Shown: piece by piece, positions 48,123 through 59,844 of the stretch
How the letters are laid out: each line of letters opens with the position of its first letter
Numbering within the stretch: position 1 is the stretch's first letter
Assembly: GCF_023703085.1 (NCBI RefSeq)
Contig: NZ_JAMQJY010000001.1
Coordinates: forward strand, 558,001 to 622,000
Reading direction: 5' to 3'
Length of the DNA stretch: 64,000 nucleotides
Source of the DNA: Alkalicoccobacillus plakortidis
Lineage (GTDB): Bacteria > Bacillota > Bacilli > Bacillales > Bacillaceae_D
Notes under the pieces: generated by a model
Told to the model about the DNA's origin: nothing
The model's database searches: none
What the model saw: only the letters and a program-made list of their open reading frames with translations
Made by a program: the position numbers and the translations under genes

Positions 48123-50835
48123 TTAAGCAAGTTTACTACGTAGGACCATTGGAAGAATTCCACCATGGCGGTAGTAATCGACATCCACGTCACTATCAAA
48201 GCGAACAAGCGCTTCAAATGTTGTTACGTTACCAGACTCGTCTGTAGCTGTAACTGTAACGTGTTGACGAGGCTTCACGTCATTTGTGATATCAACACTA
48301 ATCGCTTCTTTACCTGTTAATCCTAATGATTCAGCTGTATCTCCATCTTTAAATTGTAATGGAAGCACACCCATTAGAACTAGGTTACTACGGTGAATAC
48401 GCTCGTAGCTTTCTGCGATTACTGTTTTGATTCCAAGAAGATTTGTACCTTTTGCTGCCCAGTCTCTAGAACTTCCCATTCCATAATCCTTACCAGCAAG
48501 AATAGCAAGGCTTGTTTCAGTTTCCTTGTATTTCATTGCCGCATCATAGATAGGCATAACTTCTTCAGTTGGCCAGTAGGTAGTGAAACCACCTTCTGTA
48601 CCCGGTGCTACTTCATTACGAATTCGAATGTTCGCAAATGTACCACGCATCATCACTTCATGGTGACCACGACGAGAACCATATGAGTTAAAGTTACGAG
48701 GCTCTACACCCTTGTCGATCAGATATTTACCGGCTTGGAGTTGTTTTACCAATAGCTCCGGTTGGAGAAATATGATCCGTTGTAACAGAATCTCCGAACT
48801 TACAAATCACTCGCAGATCAGATAGAGATTCAATCTCTTTAGGCTCCTGAGTTAATCCTTCAAAATAAGGAGGGTCCGCGATATAAGTAGAATCCTCATC
48901 CCATTTGTATAAAGAATCATCTGTTGTTTCGATTTCATTCCAACGCTCGTTAGCAGTAAATACATCCGCATATTGTTCTTTAAATAGCTCAGGTGTAACC
49001 GTTTCTGCAACAACTTTTTTCACTTCATCAGTTGAAGGCCAGATATCTTTGAAGAATACATCGTTTCCATCTTTATCTTTACCAAGTGGATCATTTTTCA
49101 GATCTACATCAACCGTACCCGCTATTGCATAAGCAACAACTAGAGGAGGTGAAGCAAGATAGTTTGCTTTTACTAATGGATGGATACGACCTTCAAAGTT
49201 GCGGTTACCAGATAATACTGATGTAACCGTTAAATCATTTTTGGAAATAGCTTCTTCTACCTCAAGCTCAAGTGGGCCTGAGTTCCCAATACAAGTCGTA
49301 CAGCCGTAACCAACATTATTAAACCCTAATGTGTCCATATAAGATTGTAAACCAGCTTTAGCTAAATATCCTGTTACCACTTTTGAACCTGGTGCCAGTG
49401 ATGTTTTCACATACTCTGGAACAGTTAATCCAAGTTCTACTGCTTTTTTAGCAACAAGTCCTGCACCAAGCATTACATAAGGGTTAGATGTATTCGTGCA
49501 ACTTGTGATCGCTGCAATAGCAATTGAACCAGTTTTCATGCTAGTTGTACGACCATCCTTGTACTCAACGTCAACAACTTTATCAAATTCCTTCTTATCA
49601 AGACCAAGTCCTTGTGTACCAGATGGAGCAACTACAGCTTTTTTAAATTGTGATTGCATATCTGTCAATGGAATCAAATCTTGAGGACGTTTTGGTCCAG
49701 AAAGATTAGCCTCAATTTCAGATAGATCAATTTCAACAATACTTGTGTACGTTGGATCTGGTGTTTCACCAGGCACATAAAATAGTTCGTTTGCTTTGTT
49801 ATAGTCTTCAACAAGTTGAATTTGCTTCTCTTCTCGACCGGTTAATCTCATGTAATCAAGAGCTTCTGTATCTACCGGGAAGAATCCACAAGTTGCACCA
49901 TATTCAGGAGCCATGTTCGAAATAGTTGCTCGATCGGCCAATGGCATTTCTGAAAGTCCAGGTCCAAAGAACTCAACAAACTTTCCAACTACTTTTTTCT
50001 CACGAAGCACTTGAGTTACTTTAAGCGCAACATCAGTTGCTGTGGTACCGCTTGCTAAATTACCAACAAACTTCACACCAACTACTTCTGGCACTGGGAA
50101 ATATGAAGGCTGTCCAAGCATTCCTGCTTCAGCTTCGATTCCTCCAACACCCCAACCAAGTACACCAATACCATTAATCATAGTCGTATGAGAATCTGTC
50201 CCTACAAGGGTGTCCGGGAAGGCTACTGTATCTTCACCTTGTTTCACAGCTTGTACTACATTAGCCAGATACTCTAAGTTCACCTGGTGAACAATACCTG
50301 TTGCAGGTGGAACCGCTTGATAATTATCAAATGCTTTTTTAGCCCAATTTAAAAATTCATAACGCTCTTCATTACGTTCAAATTCCAAGTTCATATTAAA
50401 GGCTAAAGAATCACTTGTACCAAACTTATCTACTTGTACGGAATGGTCAATAACCAAATCTACAGGGATTTCAGGATTAATTTCAGTTGGATCTCCACCC
50501 ATCTTAGCCATAGCTTGTCTAAGTGCAGCTAGATCTACAACCGCTGGTACTCCTGTAAAGTCCTGAAGAATAACGCGCGTTGGTTTAAAAGGAACATCAA
50601 TTTCCTGTTGGCCAGAAGTTCCCCACTGCGCTAGATTTTCAACATGCTCTTTTTTGATCACATAATCGTCATACTGACGAAGTACTGATTCAAGAAGTAC
50701 TCTTACTGAAAATGGCAGCTTGCTAATTTGGCCTAAGCCTGCCTTCTCTAGAGCTTCAAGTGCATAATAGTGATATGTTTCTCCCCCGCTCTGAAAGGAA
50801 GAACGTGCATTAAATACATCGTTGCTTTTTGACAT
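48123..50835 (-). pseudogene. citB: Aconitate hydratase, frameshifted
   Basis: Aconitase converts citrate to isocitrate and, without its cluster, binds RNA. The cluster cysteines are in [10 protein letters not shown] and [14 protein letters not shown]; the substrate arginines in [20 protein letters not shown] are in the second frame. The two frames join when one T is removed from GCTTGG (48733-48738), restoring [20 protein letters not shown]. The repaired length is 903 residues, normal for the family. Because this is a central enzyme and the insertion is motif-linked, a sequence error is far more likely than loss of function. Confidence 0.93.
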
Positions 50836-51033
50836 GTTAGACCCTCCTTCTCAACCTATCTTACCTTAGATCAACATCATTGTCTAAATGTGAGACCTTA
50901 TTAGAAAGCGCTTAAATATGTATTGATTCGCTCCCCCTAAATAGAATAGCAAAAAAAGGGCAGATTAGAAACTATTTTTCGTGCAAATACTAAAATGAAG
51001 ACATTAAACATTTAAACATTAGGAGGAAAAAAC

Positions 51034-51171
51034 ATGACAGAACGTCATAATGCAAAAGACATTAGAAGTAATGCTGGTAAAGCGAAAAATGGTGGGCAAC
51101 CTGAGCCATTAAGTGGATCTAAAAAGGTTAAAAAAGCGAATCACGTCAGTCAGACAAACGGAGAAGGATAA
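51034..51171 (+). CDS. sspP: Small acid-soluble spore protein P
   Basis: The 45-residue product [20 protein letters not shown] and [17 protein letters not shown] match SspP (CotL). AGGAGG precedes the ATG. It is divergent from citB, as in B. subtilis. The neighbouring sspO gene usually found with it was not seen here. Confidence 0.9.
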   Translation: MTERHNAKDIRSNAGKAKNGGQPEPLSGSKKVKKANHVSQTNGEG

Positions 51172-51259
51172 CTTTTGTAATCCACCTAGGCAGATAGAAT
51201 GTCTCTTCAAATCACGCCGCATATAATGTACCAATCCGAATAACAAGGAGGTGCTTTAT

Positions 51260-51349
51260 ATGGGTGGATACGAAAAAGGAAATGGTTTCGCGTTAATCGT
51301 TGTGCTTTTTATTCTTCTTGTAATCGTTGGCGCTAGCTGGCTTTATTAA
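51260..51349 (+). CDS. YjcZ-family sporulation membrane peptide
   Basis: The 29-residue product is MGGYEKGNGFALIVVLFILL plus VIVGASWLY, a glycine-rich start and a single membrane helix typical of YjcZ/SscA-type tiny sporulation proteins. AAGGAGG precedes the ATG. The terminator-palindrome element at 51421 follows it. Confidence 0.85.
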   Translation: MGGYEKGNGFALIVVLFILLVIVGASWLY

Positions 51350-51420
51350 TTATAAAACAATTGTCAGCTGCATTTAAAAAGAATTGCTGGCACAGAATTG
51401 TTTTAGCTATAACAAACAAA

Positions 51421-51726
51421 AGAGGCTGAGACAGAACTCTTTTAGTTATCTAAAAACCCGAACTATCATGGTTCGGGTTTTTGACGGTTTTTGACCATTA
51501 AAAATATGAGAGTGGGGCCTCCGCTCCGGACATACACTCCGCACCCGCGTGGGAGGCCGGTGACCTCTACTCCCACAGAAGTCTACGTGTATGTCCTACG
51601 CTAATTTTTGCTCATTTGAAATGGGATTGAGTTACTTAAGGATAAGTAAATTAAAGTTATAGCTTGTACTATTGATTGAAATTGTTCGTCTTTTCATAAC
51701 ATCTGTATGATTATGTCCCAATCTCT
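51421..51726. repeat. Composite terminator-palindrome element, copy 4
   Basis: The element lies between the convergent yjcZ-like and 51784 genes. Its ends are imperfect inverted repeats AGAGGCTGAGACAGAA (51421-51436) and TTATGTCCCAATCTCT (51711-51726). Just inside the left end a terminator stem AAACCCGAAC/GTTCGGGTTT (51454-51480) stops plus-strand transcription. The central palindrome has perfect ten-base arms GGACATACAC (51528-51537) and GTGTATGTCC (51587-51596) around a GCGTGGGAGGCCGG core. Confidence 0.75.
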
Positions 51727-51783
51727 AAAGTCCTGGATTTAGTTTAGTACTTCTCTAAAGATTATCCGTTTCATTTCTTTATG

Positions 51784-51975
51784 TTATGACCAATTTGGTT
51801 CATACGTATAAATTGTTATTCCATGGTGTCTCGCTGTGCCACGAAAATTCAGCACATCTTCTGCAGCCATTAAAGACTGCCTAAATACCAGAAAATCCGC
51901 TTTATCAATCGCAATGTTGCTTTTTGCACCAGTTCGTAATTCTTCAAGAATGGATTGCGCCTGCTCATTCGTCAT
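51784..51975 (-). CDS. Hypothetical protein of 63 residues
   Basis: The short soluble product MTNEQAQSILEELRTGAKSN continues with a region reading DKADFLVFRQSLMAAED. The ATG at 51975 follows AGGTGAAG; three extra codons upstream lack such support. I do not recognise a function; the size and sequence suit a small Bacillus house-keeping or sporulation protein. It is divergent from the acetyltransferase gene. Confidence 0.6.
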   Translation of the reverse strand: MTNEQAQSILEELRTGAKSNIAIDKADFLVFRQSLMAAEDVLNFRGTARHHGITIYTYEPNWS

Positions 51976-52031
51976 TGTCTTCACCTATTTCTATGTTATT
52001 CTAAGAATATATTAGTAGAGGATGTGTAATC

Positions 52032-52431
52032 ATGCAACTAACCTATCATGTAAATGCTCCTGTTACAGCAGAAGAAGTGGCAGATGTTTTCAAATCATCT
52101 GGAATTATTAGACCGGTTGATGATTTAGATAGAATTGAAAAAATGCTTCAAGCCGCTCAGTTAGTGATCTCCGTTCGAGATGGTGAACAACTAGTTGGAA
52201 TCGCACGATCATTAACTGACTTTTGTTACTGCTGTTATCTATCAGATTTAGCTGTTTCAAAAAACTATCAGTCTGCAGGCATTGGGAGCGCTTTAATTGA
52301 ACGAACGAAAAATGAAATAGGCGAGCAGTGTAGCCTTATTCTTTTATCAGCTCCAAGCAGCAATGGACTACTATCCAAAGGTAGGATTTGAATTGGCGAA
52401 CAATGCTTTTTTTATACGACGTAGCCATTAA
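52032..52431 (+). pseudogene. GNAT-family N-acetyltransferase, frameshifted
   Basis: The gene encodes a small GNAT acetyltransferase with acetyl-CoA-binding LSDLAVSKNYQSAGIGSALI. The frame breaks at LLLSAPSSNGLL, but removing one A from CCAAGC (52353-52358) gives LSAPAAMDYYPKVGFELANN and a natural end FFIRRSH at 52431. Repaired length is 132 residues. The insertion is the complementary form of the GCTTGG pattern. The substrate is unknown. Confidence 0.82.
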
Positions 52432-52474
52432 GTTGGGTAATTGATTAAAATAATACAGAAAGGGTGACCTGTAC

Positions 52475-52909
52475 ATGTCAGATTGGTTTATCTGGTTTAT
52501 TGTTCTCTGGACTATATTTCTTATCACAATTATGTTTATCGGTGGGTTTTTTATGTTTCGTAAGTTTTTAAAACGTCTTCCAAAAGAAGATGGAAAATCC
52601 ATTCTTGACTGGCAGGACTATTATATTGAACGAGCTCTTCCACTCTGGGACGAGCCTCAAAAGAAATTATTAAATGAACTTGTTGAACCTGTTCCCGAAA
52701 TATTTAGAGATATCGCAAAAGGAAAAATTGCAGGAAAGATTAGCGAAATTGCATTAAAAGAAGATGCTTCTAGTATTACAGAGCCTCATATCATCCGTGG
52801 ATATATTCTAGCAACACCCAAACGCGATCATAAATTTCTTATTAAAACGTTGCAAAAAAAACAAATCGATGTGACACCCTACAAACATTTATTTGAAGCA
52901 ACTTCATAG
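52475..52909 (+). CDS. yneK: YneK-like membrane protein (DUF2621)
   Basis: The 144-residue protein starts with one membrane helix (WFIWFIVLWTIFLITIMFIGGFFMF) and continues with a conserved cytoplasmic part (LDWQDYYIERALPLWDEPQK). This matches YneK/DUF2621, a family found in sporeformers near citB. The function is unknown. AGAAAGGGTG precedes the ATG. Synteny with sspP and citB supports the call. Confidence 0.85.
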   Translation: MSDWFIWFIVLWTIFLITIMFIGGFFMFRKFLKRLPKEDGKSILDWQDYYIERALPLWDEPQKKLLNELVEPVPEIFRDIAKGKIAGKISEIALKEDASSITEPHIIRGYILATPKRDHKFLIKTLQKKQIDVTPYKHLFEATS

Positions 52910-53022
52910 ATTTATCCTTATATCTGGACATTTTCACATCGTTTATTCTTAATTTGTACATTGTCAATTTGATAAAATATTAGTACTCTTAAACGTAGTT
53001 TAGTATAGAAGGGACGTCTTAT

Positions 53023-53190
53023 ATGTTGAAAAGTACCTTATATGAAGTCATTGAAAACAAACGCCTGCAACTTCTTAAGGCGTCTCAATCAAATGACCTA
53101 AGTTCATCACATGTATTAAAAATCAGCCAAGACTTAGACTTGCTTCTTAACCAATATGACAAAGAGATAAAACGCACCTCTTACAGTTAA
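53023..53190 (+). CDS. Spo0E-like aspartyl-phosphate phosphatase
   Basis: The 55-residue protein forms two predicted helices with the signature ISQDLDLLLNQY, equivalent to the SQELD motif of Spo0E, which dephosphorylates phosphorylated Spo0A and delays sporulation. AGAAGGGA precedes the ATG. The terminator hairpin begins inside its last codons. It is convergent with the ABC exporter operon. Confidence 0.85.
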   Translation: MLKSTLYEVIENKRLQLLKASQSNDLSSSHVLKISQDLDLLLNQYDKEIKRTSYS

Positions 53191-53209
53191 CTGCTGTAGG
53201 GTGCGTTTT
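53169..53209. terminator. Shared terminator
   Basis: AAAACGCAC and GTGCGTTTT form a long-loop stem with an inner TACAG/CTGTA pairing. It overlaps the 3' end of the Spo0E-like gene and can serve the convergent ABC operon as well. Confidence 0.85.
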
Positions 53210-53212
53210 TAA

Positions 53213-54995
53213 CTAGTTCGGTATAGCCTCTTTCCCTTTTTGTAGCTCGTACATATTTTTGTACAGACCGCCAAGTGTTAATAATTCCTCATGATTTCCA
53301 CGCTCTACAACCTCCCCTTGATGGAGGACAAGAATATGATCGGCTTCTTTAATCGTTGACAAGCGATGGGCAATGGCAATGGTTGTCCGGTTTGCCTGCA
53401 TCCGTTTTAACGCTGTTTGAATTATTTCTTCAGTTTCCGTGTCGATGCTTGCGGTTGCTTCGTCTAGTACTAGAATACTCGGATTATGTGCCATCGTTCT
53501 CGCAAAAGATAGTAATTGCTTTTGCCCACTTGATAGAGTTGTCCCTCTCTCCGTTACACCTGTTTGCCATTGATTAGGTAACTCTTTAATAAATGTATCT
53601 GCACCAACAAGTGTGCATGCCTCTATTGCCGCACTTTGTGACACTGTTGGACGGTTTAATGTGATATTCGTTTCGATGGTTCCACTATATAAAAACGAGT
53701 CCTGGAGTACTAAGCCTAATTTTGAACGGAGCTCTTCATTAGAGCGGTTAGAAATTGACTCACCATCAATCAAAATGTCACCCTCCTCCAACTCATAAAA
53801 CCTCATTAACAAATTAACAATGGAACTTTTTCCACTACCACTATGTCCAACAAGTGCCAAAGTCTCTCCCTTGTTCACTTTAAAGGAAATATTCTTTAAG
53901 ATATTGGATTTTTGATCATATGAAAACGTGACATTTCTAAATTCAATACTTCCTTCCGAAATCGGTATATTGCTCTCGCCTTTTTTGGTTGGTGCATATT
54001 CGTTATGATCCATCAAGGAGAATACTCGACCAGCAGATACTATCGCTTGCTGGTACATCGAAAGACGCATCATAATTTGATTAACCGGCTCAAAGAAACG
54101 GTCCAAGTAATTTACAAACGCATATAAAACACCAATTTCAATTGTTGTTTGTAACGATTGAACACCGAAAAATCCAAGCACAATAACGAGTGCAAGAATT
54201 GCCAGAATATCTACCATTGGTCGAAGCAACAATCCATCTACCTTCATTGCTTTTAATCCAGCAGACATATGTGAATCATTAACCTCTGCAAATTCTTTTC
54301 GTAGTCGTTTCTCCTGACGAAACATTTGCACAATAGTCATGCCTTGAATCGACTCATTCATCTTTCCATTTAATTGACTAAGTCTACCACTGAGATTCGC
54401 ATAAAATTTTGCACTCATCGATCTATACACTCTCATTAATAAGAGGATTAAAGGTAAAAAGATCAGACAATAAAGGGCAAGTGTCGCATTTAAATAAAAC
54501 ATCGCAACAAATGTTCCAATTAGAAATAAAAAGTTTTGAACAAACACAGCAAGAACACTCATATAGAGCTCTTTAATAGACTCAGTATCGTTTGTTATTC
54601 GAGAAATCAATCCACCCTGGCGTCCTATCAAAAAAAGATAAGCCTAGTTTTTGTACATTTTTAAATACGTCCATACGTAAGGTTTGAATGATTTTTAATG
54701 CGATCTCTTGAAACATATAACCTTGAATATAAGAAATAATCACAGCCCCAAAGTGTAAGACAATGTAGGATATTGCAAGCCAAACAAGTGGAGATGTTGG
54801 AAATTGTCCAGGTGCAAGGTAGTCATCAATAAAAATTTTCACTAAAATCGGTCCAAGGAGCTCAGCACCAGTTGCCAATCCTAATAACAAAAGAGCAATG
54901 GTAATTTTGAATCGATGTGGTTTAATATAACGTAACAATCGAAATAAAATTTGTTTTTGGTCTTTACCTGTTAGAACACGATCCTCATGTTTCAC
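53213..54995 (-). pseudogene. yheH: ABC exporter subunit, YheH/BmrD type, frameshifted
   Basis: The half-transporter has six membrane helices and a C-terminal ATPase with Walker A GHSGSGKSS, signature LSSGQKQ and canonical Walker B ILVLDEATASID with the catalytic glutamate. The frame breaks after SFFDRTPG at 54611-54620; loss of two bases in CCAGCTGG or one extra G would explain it, and TPAGGLISRITNDTES or TPGGLISR would be restored. It overlaps its partner gene by four bases. The pair resembles the heterodimeric multidrug exporter BmrCD. Confidence 0.85.
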
Positions 54996-56748
54996 TCATT
55001 AGCCCCACCTTTCTCAACCAAATTCTCAAGCTGCTGCTGAGTATACATTCTGCTATACCAACCTTTTGCTTGCATCAGCTCTTGATGATTCCCACATTCA
55101 ACGATTTCACCAGCACTTAATACGATAATCGTATCAGCATGATAAATCGCGCTGAGTCGGTGTGCTGTTATAATATTGGTTTGATTTTGTCGATGTTCTC
55201 TCAGCTGACTCAAAATATGCTCTTCTGTCGCTGCATCTACTGCTGATAAAGAGTCATCCATTATAAGTACTTCGGGATCAACCAATAGAGCCCGAGCAAT
55301 GGAAATACGTTGCTTTTGCCCACCAGATAAGGTAACCCCGCGCTCCCCTACTAATGTGTCATAGCCTTCTTTAAATGTACTAATGTCTCGGTGAATGCCT
55401 GCCAGTTTACAAGCATCTACAATTTGTTCTCTTGTCGCATTTGGTACAGCAAATGCGACATTTTCAGCAATGCTTGCCGAAAACAAAAAGTGCTCCTGTG
55501 GAACAATGCCATACATTTCTTTTAAACGAGTAATCTTTAGCTTCTCAATTGACGTATCTCCAATTGTTATGCGGCCATCTGCAAGGTCGTATTCCCTCTG
55601 CAACAATCGAAGCATCGTTGTTTTTCCACTTCCTGTTTTTCCGACAATACCTAATGTTTTTCCTTCATAGATATTCAGGTCAATTCCCTTTAGAGCAATT
55701 GACGCAGAACCTGGATATTGGAATGTATGAATATTGACTGAAATTGTTCCTGTTGCTTTTTTATCAACTGAATCTGGAAAATCCAAAATTTCATCGTCTT
55801 CAGCTAGAAGCTTTTGAATACGATCATAAGAAGCCCGCCCACGCTCCACCGTATTAAAAAACATACCAAGTGCAAGCATTGGCCAAATTAACAGTGATAG
55901 GTACACAGTGAAACTTGTTAGTTCACCAATCGTTAGCTCTCCATTAATAACAAACCTAGCACCAAATGCAACGGCAAGAAAATAACATATTCCTACAATT
56001 AGTGAAATCGTTGGTGAAAATAACGCATCAATACGAGCAACCTTCATATTTTTTTCACAACATCCAATGATTTTAATCTGAATTCCTCTGTCTCTGCCTC
56101 TTCTTGACCAAAGGCTTTTGTTACTCGGACCCCACTGATTACACTTTGAACATTATCATTTAATTCTGAAAATGACCCTTGTGCAACATGAAAACGCTTA
56201 TGTAATAATCCACCATAATAATTTGTTAATATCGCCATAAGTGGCATCGGTGCTAACGTAATTAATGTCAGTTTCCAATCAATGACTATCGCCATCGTCA
56301 ACACAACAAAGCCTCCCATTGTAAGGGAGTCAACAATTGTAAGAACCCCTTGACCTGCTGTCATCTGAACAGCACGAACATCATTGGTTCCATGAGCCAT
56401 CAAATCTCCTGTTCGAAGCCTCTGATAAAATCGACTAGACATCTTTGTAAAGTGTTGATACAACTGATTACGTATAGTTCTAGCCAGCTGGATCGACGCT
56501 CCAAAAATCATAATTCTCCAAACATAACGTAATCCATATGTAATAACTCCAACCCCAATAAGTAAAAGAATCCAACCTGTGAGTGAATCGCTCGTTAAAG
56601 TAGAGTCATAAATTCCATCAACTACTCGACCAATCACATACGGTGGCACTAGCACCAGTATTGATACTAGAACTAAGACTATTATGCCAATAATATAAGC
56701 TTTTTTCTCTTCTTTAAAAAACCACCACAAATCCCGGTAAACTCTCAT
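54992..56748 (-). pseudogene. yheI: ABC exporter subunit, YheI/BmrC type, frameshifted
   Basis: The half-transporter has six membrane helices and an ATPase with Walker A GIVGKTGSGKTT, LSGGQKQ, and the non-canonical Walker B LIMDDSLSAVD, where aspartate replaces the catalytic glutamate. This asymmetry is typical of heterodimeric exporters with one weak ATP site. The frame breaks at DVVKKI; one missing A in the run at 56049-56055 restores VVKKNMKVARIDALF. This homopolymer loss is unlike the CCAGC-linked indels. The ATG at 56748 follows AAGGGGAG. Confidence 0.87.
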
Positions 56749-56802
56749 ACACATTCTCCCCTTCAAAGCAGAAAACACCCCATATAGAGGTGCTTGCATC
56801 AT

Positions 56803-57018
56803 TTATTTAGTTTGCTGCTTCTGCATCGCTTTCATCATTTGATTAATCTTTTTCTGGGATGGGTTTTGTCCCATTTGCATCATCATCACTCGTAACATTT
56901 GCTCGTTAATAGGCGGGTTCTTTTTCAAGTAAGACATCATTGTTTTACGTGCAATAAAGAATCCGATAGCCAATCCCGCAAGTACGGCTACAGTATAACC
57001 AATAATATGAATCCACAT
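56803..57018 (-). CDS. yneF: YneF family small membrane protein (UPF0154)
   Basis: The 71-residue protein has an N-terminal membrane helix ([19 protein letters not shown]) and the conserved [20 protein letters not shown] and [21 protein letters not shown]. It belongs to UPF0154, conserved next to sirA and tkt in bacilli. The function is unknown. Confidence 0.92.
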   Translation of the reverse strand: MWIHIIGYTVAVLAGLAIGFFIARKTMMSYLKKNPPINEQMLRVMMMQMGQNPSQKKINQMMKAMQKQQTK

Positions 57019-57120
57019 CTCGGTGAACGTCCTCCTTCAAACTAGATCAAACGTTCGGAACGAATCCGAACATACTCATCTATTATATCGCATAATGAGG
57101 CTCTTTAAAAGGACAGCTTT

Positions 57121-57579
57121 TCAAATTGAATGACTGTTTTGGAAAGCCTGTACTTTTTTTATCGGTCCAAGCCAGCCAAAACGTCGTTGTCCAACGTTTA
57201 CCGCAAAAAAATACGTATTTAATTCCTTTAGTCGCTCAAAGAGTCTTGTCTCAATTTCCATTTTCCCAAAAGCCATCAAGAGCAGATGGTGATCTCGAAG
57301 TTTCACATCAACCCAACTACCGGATGGACTATGCTCCATTCGATACGTAGATACATTTACTTGTTCACTGCTTAAATAATGGTCTTCTTTTGATAAAATT
57401 TTCAGTAATTCCTTTGTTGGCAAAGGTTTAGTAATATACTCAACCTGTTTAGTCAGTAAGGGTTTTAGCGTATGATCAGCCTGAAATCGTTCACAAAATA
57501 AATTAAAAAGCTTAATTTCTTGCCCGTAATAACGATTCACAATCGCCTCATCTAGCAAATATAATTGATAGCTTCTCAT
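57121..57579 (-). CDS. sirA: Sporulation inhibitor of replication SirA
   Basis: The 152-residue protein starts MRSYQLYLLDEAIVNRYYG and matches SirA (YneE), which binds domain I of DnaA at sporulation onset and blocks new rounds of replication. Its place between tkt and yneF agrees with B. subtilis. Expression in B. subtilis depends on Spo0A. Confidence 0.92.
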   Translation of the reverse strand: MRSYQLYLLDEAIVNRYYGQEIKLFNLFCERFQADHTLKPLLTKQVEYITKPLPTKELLKILSKEDHYLSSEQVNVSTYRMEHSPSGSWVDVKLRDHHLLLMAFGKMEIETRLFERLKELNTYFFAVNVGQRRFGWLGPIKKVQAFQNSHSI

Positions 57580-57682
57580 CCTTACCCTCCTGTATTACGG
57601 AATTTGTGCTTAGTATACATGCTTCCGCTTAAAAAGGCTGTTTGTTAGTGTCGAACATTTCGTCGAGACTTGTCTAAAACAA

Positions 57683-57707
57683 AAAAGAGGCAGTCAATTG
57701 ACTACCT
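57683..57707 (-). terminator. Terminator of tkt
   Basis: GAGGTAGTCA and TGACTGCCTC pair on the minus strand and are followed by six T residues. Confidence 0.9.
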
Positions 57708-57719
57708 CCATACAAATTC

Positions 57720-59714
57720 TTATTGAAGCAACGATTTAGCTCGTGCCACAACATTTTCAACTGTAAATCCATACTCAGCTAGAATTTCAGAGCCTTTACC
57801 AGATGCGCCAAAGCGGTCAATCGCAAGAATTTGTCCTTCATCTCCAACATAACGGTCCCATCCTAATGAGGAGCCAACTTCAATTCCTAAACGAGCTTTA
57901 ATATTTTTCGGAATGACGCTGTTTTTGTATTCTTTTGATTGTGCTTCAAAACGATCCAAGCTCGGCATACTTACGACATTTGCAAGAATACCTTCTTTTT
58001 CTAGTTCTTTTTTCGCCTCAACAGCTAGTGCAACTTCTGAACCAGAAGCAAGAAGTAGAAGATGTGCTTCTCCATTTGCTTCATCAATCACGTACGCACC
58101 TTTTTTTGTTCCTTCGTACGCATTTTCAGCTGTTCCTTCAAGAGTCGGAAGGTTTTGGCGGCTTAATACAAGTGCTGTCGGCTGATCTGTTGATTCTAAT
58201 GCTAATTTCCATGCAGCTGTTGCTTCATTTCCATCAGCCGGACGAATAATAGAAAGATTCGGCATTGCTCGTAGTGCAGCCAGTTGCTCAACCGGTTCGT
58301 GTGTTGGACCATCTTCTCCAACCGCGATACTGTCATGAGTGAACACATACGTAACAGGAAGTCCCATTAATGCAGCTAATCGGATAGCCGGACGTAGGTA
58401 GTCAGAGAAAACAAAGAATGTTCCTCCAAATACTTTTAATCCGCCATGTAACGCCATTCCATTAAGTGCTGCTCCCATTGCAAACTCACGTACACCAAAC
58501 CAAATGTTACGACCATCGTACTGGTCACGACTGAAGTTATCTTGGCCTTTTAACGTTGTGTTGTTAGAACAGCTAAGTCAGCAGAACCACCAAATAATTG
58601 TGGTACGTTTTTAGCAAATGCATTTAATGCTTGTCCCGCAGATGCACGACTTGCCACACTTGTACCCACTTCATGAACGGGTGCATCTTTGTCCCAAGCC
58701 TTCAGGTAGTTTTCCAGCGATCGCTAGTTCATACTCTTTAGCAAGCTCTGGGAACTCAGCCTTGTAGCTTTCAAATAATTGATTCCATTCTTTTTCTTTA
58801 TCAGCGCCTTCTTCAACCACACGAGCAAACAATTCAGCCGCTTCGCTAGGAATATAAAAATCGCCTTCGTAGTCCCATTTATATGCTTCTTTTGTTAATT
58901 TCACTTCATCGGCACCCAGTGGTGAACCATGAGAAGCAGATTTTCCTGATTTATTTGGTGAACCAAAACCAATTGTCGTTTTCACTTCAATTAAAGTTGG
59001 ACGATCATCAGCCTTAGCCGATTCAATGGCTTCAGAAATCTCTGTCACATCATTTCCATCTTCCACACGAATCACTTGCAAGCCGTATGCTTTGTAACGA
59101 TCTTCTACACTCTCTGAGAAAGAATGATGTAGATCTCCATCTAATGAAATATCATTAGAATCATACAGCACAATTAAACGGCCTAACTTCAGATGACCTG
59201 CAAGTGAAGCAGCTTCAGCCGAAATCCCTTCCATTAAGTCACCATCACCACAAATACTATAAGTGAAATGGTCGACAACTGGGAAATTTGATTTGTTATA
59301 AGTAGCTGCAAGATGTCTTTCAGCCATTGCCATACCAACTGCCATTGCAACACCTTGTCCAAGTGGGCCAGTTGTTGCTTCTACGCCTGGTGTATGACCA
59401 TACTCAGGATGTCCAGGTGTGCGACTTCCTAGCTGTCTGAACTGTTGAAGATCCTTTAAGCCTAAATCATAACCTGTAAGGTGCAAGAGGCTATATAAAA
59501 GCATCGAGCCGTGGCCAGCAGACAAGACAAAACGGTCTCTGTTACTCCACTCTGGATTACCAGGATTATGATTCATAAATTTTGTCCATAAAGCAAAAGC
59601 CATTGGTGCAGCTCCCATCGGCATTCCTGGGTGACCCGAATTGGCTTTCTCAACACTATCAATAGACAATGTGCGAATCGTATTTATTGCAATATTTTCA
59701 GCATTTGTAGACAT
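57720..59714 (-). pseudogene. tkt: Transketolase, two compensating frameshifts
   Basis: Transketolase moves two-carbon units in the pentose phosphate pathway. The N-terminal half has [12 protein letters not shown] and the ThDP motif [14 protein letters not shown]; the C-terminal half has DSIAVGEDGPTHEPVEQ. Between them, one extra T at CCAAGC (58694-58699) and one missing C at AACAGC (near 58570, expected AACCAGC) put about 40 codons out of frame; repair gives [14 protein letters not shown] and GGSADLAGSNNTTLKG. Net length is unchanged at 664 residues. The start at 59714 fits the GGGAGG upstream. Sequence error is likely. Confidence 0.92.
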
Positions 59715-59812
59715 ATGTATGTTCATCCTCCCGTAGATCATTATTTTCTTTTTTCTCCCTCATCATATACAATCTACATCAATTTCACAAGGTCAGACAA
59801 CTATCAATAATA

Positions 59813-59844
59813 ACAAAAAAAAGAACTAGTCTAAAAGCTAGTCC
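59813..59844 (-). terminator. Terminator of ynzC
   Basis: GGACTAG and CTAGTTC pair on the minus strand (one G-T pair) and are followed by eight or nine T residues. Confidence 0.82.

Noticed and set aside
54992..56748. A-run indel in the YheI-type gene as part of the CCAGC pattern
   Set aside because: The missing base lies in a run of A residues with no CCAGC nearby, so it is a separate homopolymer event.
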